In this document: positions 1 to 12,387 of the stretch, piece by piece
Numbering within the stretch: the first letter of the stretch is position 1
Layout: every line of letters starts with the position of its first letter
Source: Poronia punctata
Lineage: Eukaryota > Ascomycota > Sordariomycetes > Xylariales > Xylariaceae
Reading direction: 5' to 3'
Assembly: GCA_022579005.1 (NCBI GenBank)
Contig: MU401543.1
Coordinates: 1 to 64,000, forward strand
DNA length: 64,000 nt
Position numbers and translations under genes: made by a program
The notes under the pieces: model-generated
What the model was told of the DNA's origin: nothing
The model's input: the letters and a program-made list of their open reading frames with translations, nothing else
Databases searched by the model: none

Positions 1-3000
1 TTAATTTAAAGTTAATAATTTTATTTTTTAGCTGCTAAATTTAGCAAAAAGTATAAAGTAAGTAGTAAATTAATTATATAAAAGCAATTAATTAATAGAA
101 CTTAAAATAGTATAATAATTAGTATAGCATAATAGCTATATATTAATGCTATATAAAAGATTTTAAGTTAAAAAGAAAAAAAAAAGACTAGCTACGCTAA
201 GATTTATCTTTTTACTACTTATATATAAATACTTAGCTAAAAATATAAGTATATAATTAATTAGATTATTTTGCTAAGTAGGTCTAGCTAAGCAAGGGCA
301 GTGTTTAGTACTACTTTAAACCTACCTTGCAATAATGTGCATAGTTTATAAGTTATGTAACTGTTTTTTTGATTATGTAACCTTAGACTAACAAGCATAG
401 CCGTTATAATTATAAAGTTATTATTAACATAGTTTAAATTAATAAAAAATAAGTTCTTTACGTTATTAATTTAGCTACATTATTTTAAGCTACAACTTTT
501 ATTTAAATAATAAAAGCATATAAAATATAAAATATACTTTATAAGTGCTAAATTAATATTTATTAAAAACTGCCTAATTATATAGTATATAACTTTAGTA
601 CTAACTTTGCTTTAAAAAAGTTTTAAACTAGTACTAAGATTATAAAAATTATATATAAAAAAATATTTATTAAAGCATATTAAGTACTTAGCAAGATTAA
701 ACGCATATATACTTTTTTATACTATGCTTTTAATATAATTAAAAAAAAGATTAGCTACTAAAATAATAATAAATTAATTTTATAAATAGTAATAAAAGCT
801 TTTAATTATATTGCAAAACTTAATAAACTAGTACTTATTTTATTAGTATTTAGTACTTATTTATAAATTAATTATAATTTACTACTATTATTTAAAATTA
901 TTTAATATATAAAAGCTATTTAAAAAGCTATAAAAGCTATTTAAAATAAAAAAGCAAAACTAAACGTATTATGTACGCTTAATACTTAAAATAGCTTTAA
1001 TTTACTTTTTATTTTTACTTTTTTTTTATAAAGTAAAGTTTTTATTTAGCAAAAAAAGTAAAAATAAAATAGTTTTTTTAAAGTTTAAGCAATTAAAAGC
1101 AAAAACGTTATTATTAATATAGTTAATAAACTAATAAAGTTTTGTTATATATAAATAAAACTATATTAATATATAAACAAATTTTTAATAAACATAAACT
1201 AAACTAACTATAAAGTAAATATAAATTAAAATATACTTTTAATAAAAGTAAAAAACTTATAACCTTTTATTACTTTAGTAGTTATTTACTACCTTTATAA
1301 AAAATTAAAAAAAAGCAAAATAATAATTATTATATTGTAATACTTTTTAATAATATAATTTAAGTATATAATAGTACTAAAAATATACTTAAACGCAAAA
1401 GAAAAAGCAAATTTTTAATTATTATTAAAGCTATAAAATAAAAGCATTATTTTTACTTTTAGTTTATTTTTTAAAAAATCTAATGCTTTAAAAATTAATA
1501 ATTTTTTAAGCATAAAAGTATTTAAGTTTATTTGTTTTAACTTTAAAACGTACTTAAATATTAAGCTATTTTTATTTTAAATAGTATATAAAATTAAAAA
1601 TAAAACTACTTAGCTTTATAAAAAATTATAACTAATAGTTTAAAGCTATAATAACTATAAAAAAAGACAGTTTTATATTAAGCTTTAACTATTTAATAAA
1701 TAAGTTAATAAGTTATACTTATATTTATACTATTTTTAATTTAAAACTATAACGCTTATAGTAAGCTAAAAAACATTATATAAGTATATATATAGTTAAA
1801 AAATACTTTTTTTTATATTATATATATATATTTATTTATTAAACTTAAAAAAAAGTACTTTAAAAATACTATTTTTTAGTTACTTTACTTTTTTTATAGT
1901 TTAGTTAAATTTAGTTTATATTAGTTTTAAACTTATTATAAATACTACTAAAATTAACTTAAAATAATAATATTAACTTATAACTTTTATTTACTATTTA
2001 TAAAAAGCAAATATAATAAATTTAGTATTATTATAATATAAATAAATAATACTTTATTATTTGCTATATTAGTATTTTTAGCTAAAAAAAAGCAAACTTT
2101 TTAAAGCTAAATTTAAAGCAAAACTAAAGCAATTTTTTAATAAAAAATAAGCTATTAAGTTTAATAGTATAAAAATTACTTTTTAAAATAAAAAAGTAAT
2201 CTTTATATAAAAAAGTTAAGCAAAAAATCTAATTAAAATTAACTTTATTTTAATTAATACTTTTTAATAATATATTAGCTAAAAAGCACGTAGTATATAT
2301 ATTAGCAGTATATATTAACTTAAAGCTATATTTAACTTATTAATAGCTATATAAGTTATTAAACTTATAAAAAACAATATTTAAGCATTAAATAAGCAAA
2401 TTAACTAGCAAATTAAAAATAAGCACTATAAATTAACATATATACTTTTAAACTTAATAAAAGTAAAGCTATTTATTTTTATAAATAAATTATTTACTAA
2501 CAATACTAACTTAAGCTTTTAAATTAGTTTTATTATTATTTTTGCTACTAAATTAATTTTAAATTATAAGCAAAATAAATATAAAATTACTAGTAATATT
2601 ATATACTAAAACTTAAGTAAATATAAGCATATTATTTAATTTATTTTTGCTAGTAAACTATATAGTATAGTTAACAAAGTTAATAGCGCTATTGCTTTAT
2701 ATACTACCTTATATTTAATTTTTAAAATATTTAAATTACCTTTAATTCTTTTAGTACTTTATACTAATTTTAAGTTGCTTTACTAATATTTTATAAAACT
2801 TAAAAGTACGCGTAAAAAACGCTTTATAATTAATATAATATTACTATAAAAATTTTATAAAAAAAAAGAAATTATAAAAGTACGTTAAATTAACAAAAAA
2901 AATAACCTTGCAAATTTATTTATAAAGAAAACTTTTAACTAAGTACTTAAGTTTTTTATTATAACAAATTAAATATAAATAAAAATTAAAGCAATAGTAA

Positions 3001-4070
3001 ATTGCTTATAAATTAAAAACAAAAGTATAAAAAAATAAAAATATAGTTAAAAAAAATAGCAAGTATTAAAATCTTTTTTAATACTTTTAACTTTATTAAC
3101 TATATTAAAACTATTAAAACGCAAATATCTTATAAATATAAATATTTAGTTTTTTATATATTTATTATAAATTACGTTAAACTTACTTTATTAAAAAAGT
3201 ATACGCGCAGTGTACGTATATAGTACATAACTAGTATATATAAAGTACGCGTCTTTTATATATTAAATATATAAGGTATACGTGTTCTTCTTATATTACT
3301 AATAAGTTTTAATTAATTATAAACCTTTATAGCTATATAAAACTTGCTAAAAAAAGTTCTTATAACTTCTTTTTTCCCTTTTATTAATTAAGTTAATATA
3401 GTACTATAAATAGTAACGTGTTATAATTATATTAACCTTTAGCTAGACTAACAATAGCGCATATTTTTTAGCTATATAGTTTAAAGTAGCTATTTAAAAT
3501 ATAATATAAGGTTTTATTTAAAATAAAGCTTTTAAAAAATATTTAATATGTTTAAAGTTTAGTAATAGCTATATTTATTATTTTTTTATAAGTAATATGC
3601 TTTTATAAGTAATAAAGTATATATATAAAGTTAATACTTTATTTTTAGCTATAATTAACGTATAAAGTTGCCTTGCTACTTTTATAAGCAACTTTAAAGC
3701 ATTATATTTTTATATACGTTTTAAAGCTTATTAAATAGCAAATTAGCTAATTTTAAAGCATTTAGCAATATTATAAATTAAAAAAGCTTTTATATATTAG
3801 TTTTTTAAGTAGGCAGCAATAAAAAGCTTGTAATAAACGCGCTTATACTAAGCTATAAGCTAATTTACAGCCTTAGTAGCTTTAAAAAGTATATAAACAT
3901 TAACACTAGTTATTTTTTAATAAAAAAATAGCTATAATAGCTTTAAATAAGTTATAATTATATATTAAAGTTAATAACTTTATTTTAAATTTAGTAGTGT
4001 TCTTATATAAATTAAGTATAAAGCTTATCTAGACCTAAATAGTAGTTATAACCTAAATAAATATTTTATC
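1..4070. repeat. AT-rich RIP-degraded block 1
   Basis: This block is almost entirely A and T, full of TA, TTAA and AGCT-type words, with stops in all six frames and no usable open frame. It ends abruptly near 4070, where the composition returns to normal within a few tens of bases. Such blocks in Pezizomycotina are usually transposons mutated by repeat-induced point mutation (RIP), which turns CpA into TpA on either strand. I could not recognise the parent element. CpA sites that survive are mostly GCA or ACA. The block reaches the left window edge, so its full length is unknown. Confidence 0.85.
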
Positions 4071-7000
4071 CCCTTCTCTGCGTAGCAAAAAGAGACTACT
4101 AGAGGTAGGTCCTCTAGTAACCGTGATATTCTACTTACTATTTCAATTACGTAGAACGGACAGTAGGGGTTAAGCGTGTATGGTTTTTGTCTGACCCCGC
4201 TCTTCTCCGGGGTACGTATCTAGCTTCTTGTTTCTTTGGGGTATCAATGGTGACTAGACTGGCCTTTCTTTAGATCCTAGGCAATCTTAAAGAAAGGAAC
4301 TTTGTACCTAGATTAAACAATGGGCACATTTGGTGGCGAATGCAGCCCTGGAGTGCTATTAGGTGCAAGTGAGAAGATATCATCTTACAATGAAAAGAAT
4401 GGGAATGGGATTTGCCAACTTCTCGATGTAGATCAAACAGCTGGCCATCCCTGGTCCTCGGCTCCCCATTTGTCGCTGGTTGCGGCCTTGTTCGGGCCTG
4501 GGTGCCACTCCGCCAGCAAATGAAATGCCTCTCCAACCACCGCCCCGCCGAAGGATGTGCTTCCATATTCACCGGGGGCATAATGCCTTGATTCTCATCA
4601 ACTTGTCGCTTAGCTCTTCGCTTATCTCCCCCGTCGATACAAAGCCAATTTACAAAAGTCGGTCCCCATGGGGATGCAACGGAGAGTAGATAGGTATAAA
4701 AGAGAAGAGATGAAGATACAGCATCTTTGGTTATCATTGCTACGACGCCGGATTATACTCGCAGGGACGGACTTGTAAAAAGATGGTACCGGCGTTCACC
4801 GCATTGCCAAGTCACCGGCCATCTAAAAAGAACCCCGCCGCAGGGAGATGTCAAATCCGAGCACTCGCGATCAGTAGCTGCCCCGTCAAAGATGTCACGA
4901 TGAGGTATAATATTTGAAGCGGCCAGTTGAGCCTTTTGTCGCCTAGACAGTGGGACAGCGTTGGTGTGATTGATACTTGTTAGCCAACAAGTTTAAGATC
5001 TGCAGGAGTCAACGGGATTTGGCAAGCTGGAAAGGTCCTAGCCGAGCGGGTAGGTATGAGGATAGATCGTGAAATATAAACTTATTCGTTCCTAACGTAC
5101 CTAAACTAATTAAAGTATCGATCAGGTTAGATGGTTAGATAAGGTACCGACTTTACTTGACACGCCAAATAGGGGATGCGTGTGGTAGGCCGCTGTGATT
5201 GAAGATCGGTCTAACCTAGCGCAAAGGTTAAAGCCACGAATAATTGTGGGTCGGTGCCACCGACCCAGCAGGCTGGGACGAGGCAACCTACCCTAAAAAT
5301 GTAACGCCTTCTCACCTTACCCTGCGCCGACTACCATTGGTACCTACATACCTACCTACATGTCACACACGTATGTACTCGTACTCGTACATGTAGGCAG
5401 TTCCAAGGTTGAAGATACATTTACTGATGTGGGGAAGCGAACCGCATATGTACCTAGGCGTCATCGCTTCACCTTTCGATACCTTGCGATGATACTGATT
5501 GAAGCCCTGTGCTCTGCCCTGTGTATTATCTTCGCTTGGATTCTACAGTCGTAGGACCCGGCCGGCTTTCCTTTTACTTCCGGCAATGTTAGTTATAGTG
5601 TTGTCGGTACGTATATCATTTTGATCCTGCGATAGTGGTTCTATCTATGTGTACGGTAATGGTCGTCTCGAGAGAACGGTTCTAAAAAGTAGGCAAATAT
5701 AACCAAGGGTACTAAGTACAGCATCCTGTAAAATATATGCGACCATAGAATGCCTGTACTTGGTCGCGACGTGAAGAGCCTCCACAAATGCAGCGTCACG
5801 TCAACGTACAAGTAAATATGGTTTTATCGACCAACTGATTTTGACATATTCGTGGATAAGCTCGTCGCCATGTGCTACGGACCCAGCGGTCGCATATATG
5901 CTATATGATGCGCATCCACTGGTATCCGCTAAGGTCGTTGTCGAGAAACCTGACGGCCCTTCCTTTCAACACTCTACACGATATTACCTGTCGTTCACGT
6001 GTTATGGCAGTTGATTGGAAATGGCTGTAATGGGAAAGGGCGAGCACCGCCGCACCTGGGGGGGCTTGGCGACGTGGGACTTGGGGGCAAAATTCAATGG
6101 CGTAGCTAAAATAGACATAGGTTTGCGAAGCTAAAGACGCAATCCGTCAATAAAATTGTCATTGCAACAAAACAAGGGCGCGTTTACTTGTACGGCTTCA
6201 AGCTCTAAATGTTATGTCCGAGAAGTCCAGGCTGTTGATGTAACCTCTTGGCAACATCGCGGACGCTGATTTGAAGCGCCATCAATCGCAGCATAACTAC
6301 CTGCGACCCAAAAAGGAAGAAATTTGGCCTGGTCCCGCTAAAAAGAAAAACACGAAACTGCCCCACGCGTTTTGGCGATCCGCGACGCGCGGCAGGCTAA
6401 TCTAATCACGTTGTTCAGTAATTATCTCGATTACACGTATTGGTTCCATGGAGGTGGTTGGGGAGGATCTCGATATTATTAGCCTGCCTTACGAACCCTA
6501 CCCTTGGCTATGCCCTCTCTAGTCAAGCGTCATGTTTTGACGCGCATATGAGCATAACCAGGAAGCTGACGTTTCCGACGTGAAGCTATCCACATGGTAT
6601 ATTAGCGAGGTACACACGACATGGTTACACGTATACGCATGCCTATGTTGTTGACGAAAGAGAGTCGAGAAGCTCCCCGGGAAGTGCCGTCTGAATTACC
6701 AGTCAATCGCTGTTCCGTTGACCCTCCAAGACTTAGTCGGAAAATCGGGAACACCTACAGCTACCTACACGTAATAACTACTTGGATAGAAACACAGAAC
6801 GAATCCGTCTAGGTGCCGTAAGTGTAGCAGGAAGGTACCTGAAAAAGACGCTCCCGGTCCGCAAATCCACCAATACAACGCTGTGAAGGGGCTCATCCCG
6901 CTTCATCTACTCGTAGGTTGAATTATCCCGTTCGGTTGGCCTGTTTTCAACACCGGTAGTCTGACTGATGACCAGGTGGTTTGTAGACAGCTCAAAGGCC

Positions 7001-10000
7001 TGCCGCTACTCGATCCGATTACTCTACTCGTAGCTCAAAAAGTCTGGCATAACCTAGCTTCCATGTCCTCCGATTAGACATGTTCGCGAATCTCACCTAT
7101 AGAGAAGCTGATAGACCGGTACTAGGGCTAGCTGACGGACGGGAGCCCCGAGGAAACACATCATCTGATGGTCTAGACTTACCTAACCTAGCTTGCCGTG
7201 CCGGCTTTAGATATATGTAATTGTAGGGCTTTCGAGACAAAAACGAGCCCAGGGTCACCTATATAATCCGGGGTCGAAGTAATCAGCTGATTGGGCTGGG
7301 CATTCGCAAAACCACCAAACACAGTCCTGATATCTACAGGGCTGATGTCAGCACTTAAAGCGCCTTACTGTGTAATCTGGGGATAAGCACTGGCTGATAT
7401 TGGTAACCTCAGGCACTAACTCCAAAAACTATCTTGTCTCTATAAAACAGAAGCACATATTAGGTTGGTGATAGATACATCTTTCATATACACTGAATGA
7501 TGAGCCAAAACTTATGGCATACTACCTACGCAAGCGGGATACCAATCGGGATAGCTAGGTAATTCCAACGCCGTTGTCTGTCTCTGGAAACGACGAGCAT
7601 GCCACGGCTATCGGGTAGTTATGTACGAGTACACTACTGCAGTAATATGGGTAACTATCAAGTACTACTGTCTAATAACAAGTTTCTTACCTTCGCCTAT
7701 GCGCATGTGGATATGTTTTCTCTTCATCAAGGTTATCTAGGCCCATACTATCGACAAGAACGTGCAGGTACCTGTTTGCAGAAGAAGTTGGCGTGGAGTT
7801 ACCAACTTCTTGGTGTGGAATTTGGACTTGATACGGTAATTCTTCCTACGAGTACGTGTTGTGGTGTTTTTTGTGAGCTGGGTCGGCCACGAGGAGACAT
7901 GGACATGGTCTGTAAAAACCCGTCATTGGAGTGGAGTCTCGATTTCTTTGAAACTGCTCGTGCCGAATACCTACGCCATATTCGTGTACTGTGTCTAGTT
8001 AATTATCAGCCGAAAGAGAGAGTACCTGTTTCTATTAAACATCAAAACGCAAAACTGGTCGGCCCCTCCTTCTGTTTCTGCTACTTTTTGCCGAGTTCTC
8101 AGCTCACCTTTACATTGGACTGGTAATTGGTCACATACCTAGACTAGCACTACTGGTCAAAGAAACCCTTGGACGGATTGTCCGCAGGTTCTGCGGGCGG
8201 ATTACTAGCAGTGTGCATCGCCTAGCGGTAGTCCATCTACGCCGTCTGCGATGAGCTTCCTTCGCAACCCGTGGCCTGGCGAATCATAATTGGCCTTTAC
8301 AATTCGAGCTGTGTGATCGTCAGCGGACAGCCTCGCGTAAAGTAATGACGAGACACCTTAGCCGCGGCAACGCCCCGTACAGTGAAAGCAAACGGCGACT
8401 TGAAATGAAAGACCGATACGTGGATGGATCACTTTGCTATGTTAGCTTTCGACAAGCTTTGTTGACATGCTTCCGTAGGTAAGCTTGCGTTACTTAAACT
8501 AAAGCTGCGGGAAGAAAAACTTTTTTTGTCAAACTAGAATGCCCTTTCTTTCGTTATCTCGGTGTCAGGCCCGCATGGAAGAAGAAAAAAAGGTCAAAAC
8601 TCGTGATAATACGAGTAGAGGGTATCGAGAAGTCGAGTCAGGCAAAGTCCCACATGTCGAACAAATAACCACATTGCAATGCAAACTGTTCGTTCAGTGG
8701 TTTGCGGAAAGTTGATTGGGCAAAAAGCCTGCCTGAAAAGCTGTTGTGCTTACCAACATAGGTAGGTCATTACTTAGATATATTTAGTACAATCAATCTG
8801 AGCACTCAGACTCTCAGGTTACAGTACGTAGGCAGGTAATAATAAGCCCGTGGGCATGCTATGTTTGTGTCACATAGGCTAGCTCAGTCAGTCCAATTAG
8901 TAGGATCTCCTACCTGGATTCTGAGACTCGTGATGGGCATTGGCATGACTTTATTTGAAGTGTAATAAAGTACCGTAGTCTAGATGTTACGGTATAAGAC
9001 AGAATGCTCATAAATTATGCAAAAAAGGAACGGACTTAACCCCTTTACACGCTTCAATACGTGACTAGCTCCGCTTTTAACGCGCTTGGGATTTTTCTTC
9101 GCCCAACTTCGGGATGTGGACAACCCCAACCTCTCTCATTTTTTGTCGGCGTCGTCTTCCCATTTTCGGCCGCAGTCTGCACTGTCTTTTTGCTGTTCCG
9201 AGCCTAGCACACCGCCACATGATAAAAGATCCGGTTTAGCTTTCAAGGCCGTCACAGTGATCGGGTACGAGTCATCCACATCTGCTGGGTTACCTACCTT
9301 ACCTACTGTGGGAAATGAGTATATGTGTTACACCGAAGACGTCACGGCCAGGTCTACTGGCTGATACGAGCGTTGGCTTCCTTGTTTGGCACGTCCAAAT
9401 TGTCAAACGCTTGAGGAAGGGACGAGTCAACAGTCTGATGAAACGTAGATACTGACGGCTAACCTAAATTTACGCGGATTCTTGATAGATGCGTGCTCAC
9501 GCATCAAGCCTGGCCCGTCGAACAGTAGCCTCCCTGGCCGTAGGACCGACGATGACATCCTCACTTGAAACCTCCTCCTCTGACTTGTGCCTGAGCCTGG
9601 CTGGCTAGTGCATATACGTATGTCCATTTCATCCGCAAGGTTGGGAAGCGGCCTATCCCGTCCCTTTGAGCCGCTGTCCAAATAGCGATACCTATCGGCA
9701 GGTGCAGGTAGATCGTCCGTCTCTACCGAATCAGTAACCAAGGCCGCTTCCGTCTAGGATGGACCGCGCGGACGGTCCGGTACGTCGAGTGGCCGGATCT
9801 CGAACATGTGTTGAGTATTAGCATGCCGGCCTTCACTAGGCTCAAGTTCTATGGCTTCTACTATATGCTGTCGGTACAAAGAATCCGGCCACCTATTCAT
9901 TATATACAATACAATACAAATCAACCTCCTGTAGCTAATCCTTTCTGTGCCGCCCCGGAAAGGTTGCCCGTTCTACCTGAGTATCCATGGTTGCTCAGTA

Positions 10001-10016
10001 CAGCGTGAGTTGTACG
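4071..10016. other. 6-kb gene-poor stretch of ordinary base composition
   Basis: Composition is normal, but I find no gene I can support. The longest open frames (155 residues on the minus strand at 4270-4737; 175 on the plus strand at 7599-8126) resemble no family I know and have no recognisable splice partners. The first 200 bases after the AT block may be an unmutated end of the adjacent repeat; this is a guess. The stretch carries several copies of the octamer TACTCGTA/TACGAGTA (for example 6908, 7025, 7624, 7847 and 8610), which is otherwise an intergenic word here. Two of these lie inside the 175-residue frame, which argues against that frame being coding. Confidence 0.5.
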
Positions 10017-11870
10017 TTATCGCTTCTTGTCATTGCCTGTTTCAACCGAGGACGTTCGTCTGGAAAGGAAGTCAGCCTGCCAGGGACGTGCATTGTTCCT
10101 GGATATAGTGTCGACATTCCCCTTCCGCGGCTCGATCTGGACAACCCTCTGTGGTACAGCTTTTCGAGTCTTGGGTTTGCCCGGGCCGTTGTCTACCATT
10201 TGATAGCGACCGATAGCGAGCTCGCTCTTCCCTCGAGCACCCAGTGTATCACTGTCTGTCAGCAAGATGCCAGGCTTATCCGGAAACTCGTGCAGGAAAA
10301 TGACTCGATCGGGAGTCCGAGCTTCTTTGCGGAGATGCTCGAATTCTTGCGGGTAATTTATGGAAAACGTTTGGTCGCTGTCGTATCTGAGATGCGCAGG
10401 CATCCGGTTTGTGCCCAGCACATCTCTCCGGTCCTCGCCTATCCAAATATTATTCGTGCCCGGAGCCAAGGACATGTAACAGACATCAAACGGCACCAGG
10501 CCGCTGAGACGGTTCTGGTATGAAGGAGTACCCGGCGGGTCGTCAATGGCAAGAACTGGGTAAAAACCACCCAAAGTCCGGCGCTCATTCGGCCATATAG
10601 CCTCATCACCCTGGCCAACCAGGGAGTCGCCCTCCCCAGAGCATATCGAGACATACATCTCATAGAACTTCAACGCCTTTTTGCCTCCGACGATCTGGAG
10701 GTCCATGACGCCTTGCGCAGCGTACTTGTCCAGTTTGATGTTTAACCACGCAAGGTCGGACTGAAGTATGATGGGGAACGTTGCGCCACTGTCTAGAAGA
10801 GTGTCGACCTGACACGACCCGTCGCCACTCGACGGCCTATCCCGTTTCTTTCTCCCTCTTTTGGGTCCTTCGCGGGGTTTGGACTTGGACACCTTATCCT
10901 GGTGAACCACGAATTCCAGTCTGATTTGGTAGTTACCGACGTGGTAGTTGTCGTGGTGACGGTTCCGTCCAAGGCAAACTCCTTTCTTTGCTAACACGAC
11001 ATTCTCGCGGCCAGCCAGCGGAGGTTCTTGCCAGAGCCAACCAGACCCATGTTGGGCGTAGTAGCGGTCGAGTCTCGCCTGTCTGTCCGTACAGAAGGAG
11101 TTATAGGTAGGGCAGGTATCGACGATATTGCCGCCATATATAAGGGTGAAGTTGGTTGAATATGGTATGCGACCAGTTTCGTAGCCGTGGATTGCCGCTT
11201 CGATGTTGATTCTCTCCTCCTCGCACTTGCTCGTGCCAAGTGCCCATCGCAGCACCTCCAGTCGCCTACGCATCCGCTCTCCCGCTTCCCTTTGGTCTCT
11301 ACTGGGTCGTTAGCCTGTCGATTGACTAAGAGTACCACCCTCGGTTGCAAGGTAAGCTTACTGAGGCATGTTGTTCTCGTCGTTATCTTCCATTTGCTCT
11401 CTTTCGAGTAGTAGACGGTTGAGAATCACTTCGTTGTGCTCTACTTGTCGCGGGGAATGCTGGCGGTGATATTGTACGATGTACCTCTGTTGCTCGATTT
11501 CGCGGTCTTTGCGCTGGATGTGACTTAAATTCTCTCCCAAGTTGCCGATGGCCAGAGTTTCCCATGGTTTCCTCTTTCGGTTTCCAAGCGCTGAAGATGC
11601 TGTCTGCCTCGTTCTAGGTATGTCGGTTTGTATTGAAGCCTCGGTCTCTTCTTCGTGTTCCCCAAGAATGCCATTGTTGCCCGACTCTTGTGGCCCCTTG
11701 GGCTTCTCAGTCTTTGCCTCCCTCCGGGCTCTGAACTCTTCCCTTCGCCGCTCTCTCGCTTTCCATTCATCATCCGACATCCCGAGGGACCGAATGACAC
11801 GTTTACTACCAGGTCCTGGCCCGTCTTGCCCGTCTTGCCCGCCCTTTTCGGCGGGTCTCTTATCCGGCAT
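10017..11870 (-). CDS. Uncharacterised protein with retropepsin-like Asp-Ser-Gly domain
   Basis: Two exons, complement(10017..11301, 11362..11870), give 597 residues. The 60-bp intron 11302-11361 has a GTAAGC donor, a CTAAC branch and a CCCAG acceptor, and joining keeps the frame. The frame is open further upstream to about 11981 but has no ATG there, so I start at the Met at 11870. The N-terminal ~200 residues are charged, low in complexity and probably partly helical. After a Lys/Arg-rich linker comes VDTLLDSGATFPI, which matches the hydrophobic-hydrophobic-Asp-Ser/Thr-Gly-Ala active-site motif of retropepsin-like aspartic proteases. It is followed by a hydrophobic strand and an LGGFYPV segment. 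No reverse transcriptase, integrase or zinc knuckle is visible, so this is not a retrotransposon polyprotein. I infer a host gene of a poorly described fungal family. Protease activity is unproven. It is transcribed away from the large gene starting at 12388. Confidence 0.8.
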
Positions 11871-12387
11871 ACCTAGTTGGTTCGCAAGGATGCCGTCTCT
11901 GCGTTGGTGTTCCTCTGAAAATGGGCCCTGGGTACTGCGATTTGTTGAGAGAAAGGCACTTCTGACCGCCAGACTATGCAAACAAAGCCGCTGTGGCGCA
12001 TAGCTGTATTACTGAATACTGCAAACGGCAAAACATGTATAGCGGAGTTGTCTCACTTTGGTCGACAATGACCACGCGTACCGGCTCTTTGTCTTAAACT
12101 GCATTGAAACGTCGTAAGGGCAGCTGGCGAAAAAAACGGCTGTCTTCGGAATGTTTGCGTTCCATTTCCGCTCACTGTCAAATTCCTTGGAATAGCTAAA
12201 GGTACAGGGCAAAGACCGGGACTATTCGTGCGTCACCGATACAGGTCGGATTTCATTTTCGCATGATTATGCCCATGCTCTTTCACAGTTTTTGATCTGG
12301 AGTTGTCAAGCCATTCTACGTTGGGCCCATCACCCATTAACACCACAGCCTGCTAAAGACTGGTGAGACGGACGTCAACGTGGCATA
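11871..12387. promoter_or_regulatory. Shared divergent promoter region
   Basis: About 517 bp separate the two start codons of a head-to-head gene pair. An in-frame stop at 12364-12366 fixes the plus-strand start at 12388. I see no strong TATA box. Co-regulation is possible but inferred only from the arrangement. Confidence 0.5.

Noticed and set aside
4270..4737. 155-residue open frame on the minus strand
   Set aside because: Low-complexity composition, overlapping frames of similar length on the other strand, and no recognisable motif.
7599..8126. 175-residue open frame on the plus strand
   Set aside because: No family resemblance and no splice partners, and it contains two copies of the octamer that is otherwise restricted to intergenic DNA.
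10017..11870. Retrotransposon gag-pol interpretation of the DSGA-motif protein
   Set aside because: No reverse transcriptase, RNase H, integrase or zinc-knuckle motif, no long terminal repeats, an intron is present, and there is no RIP damage.
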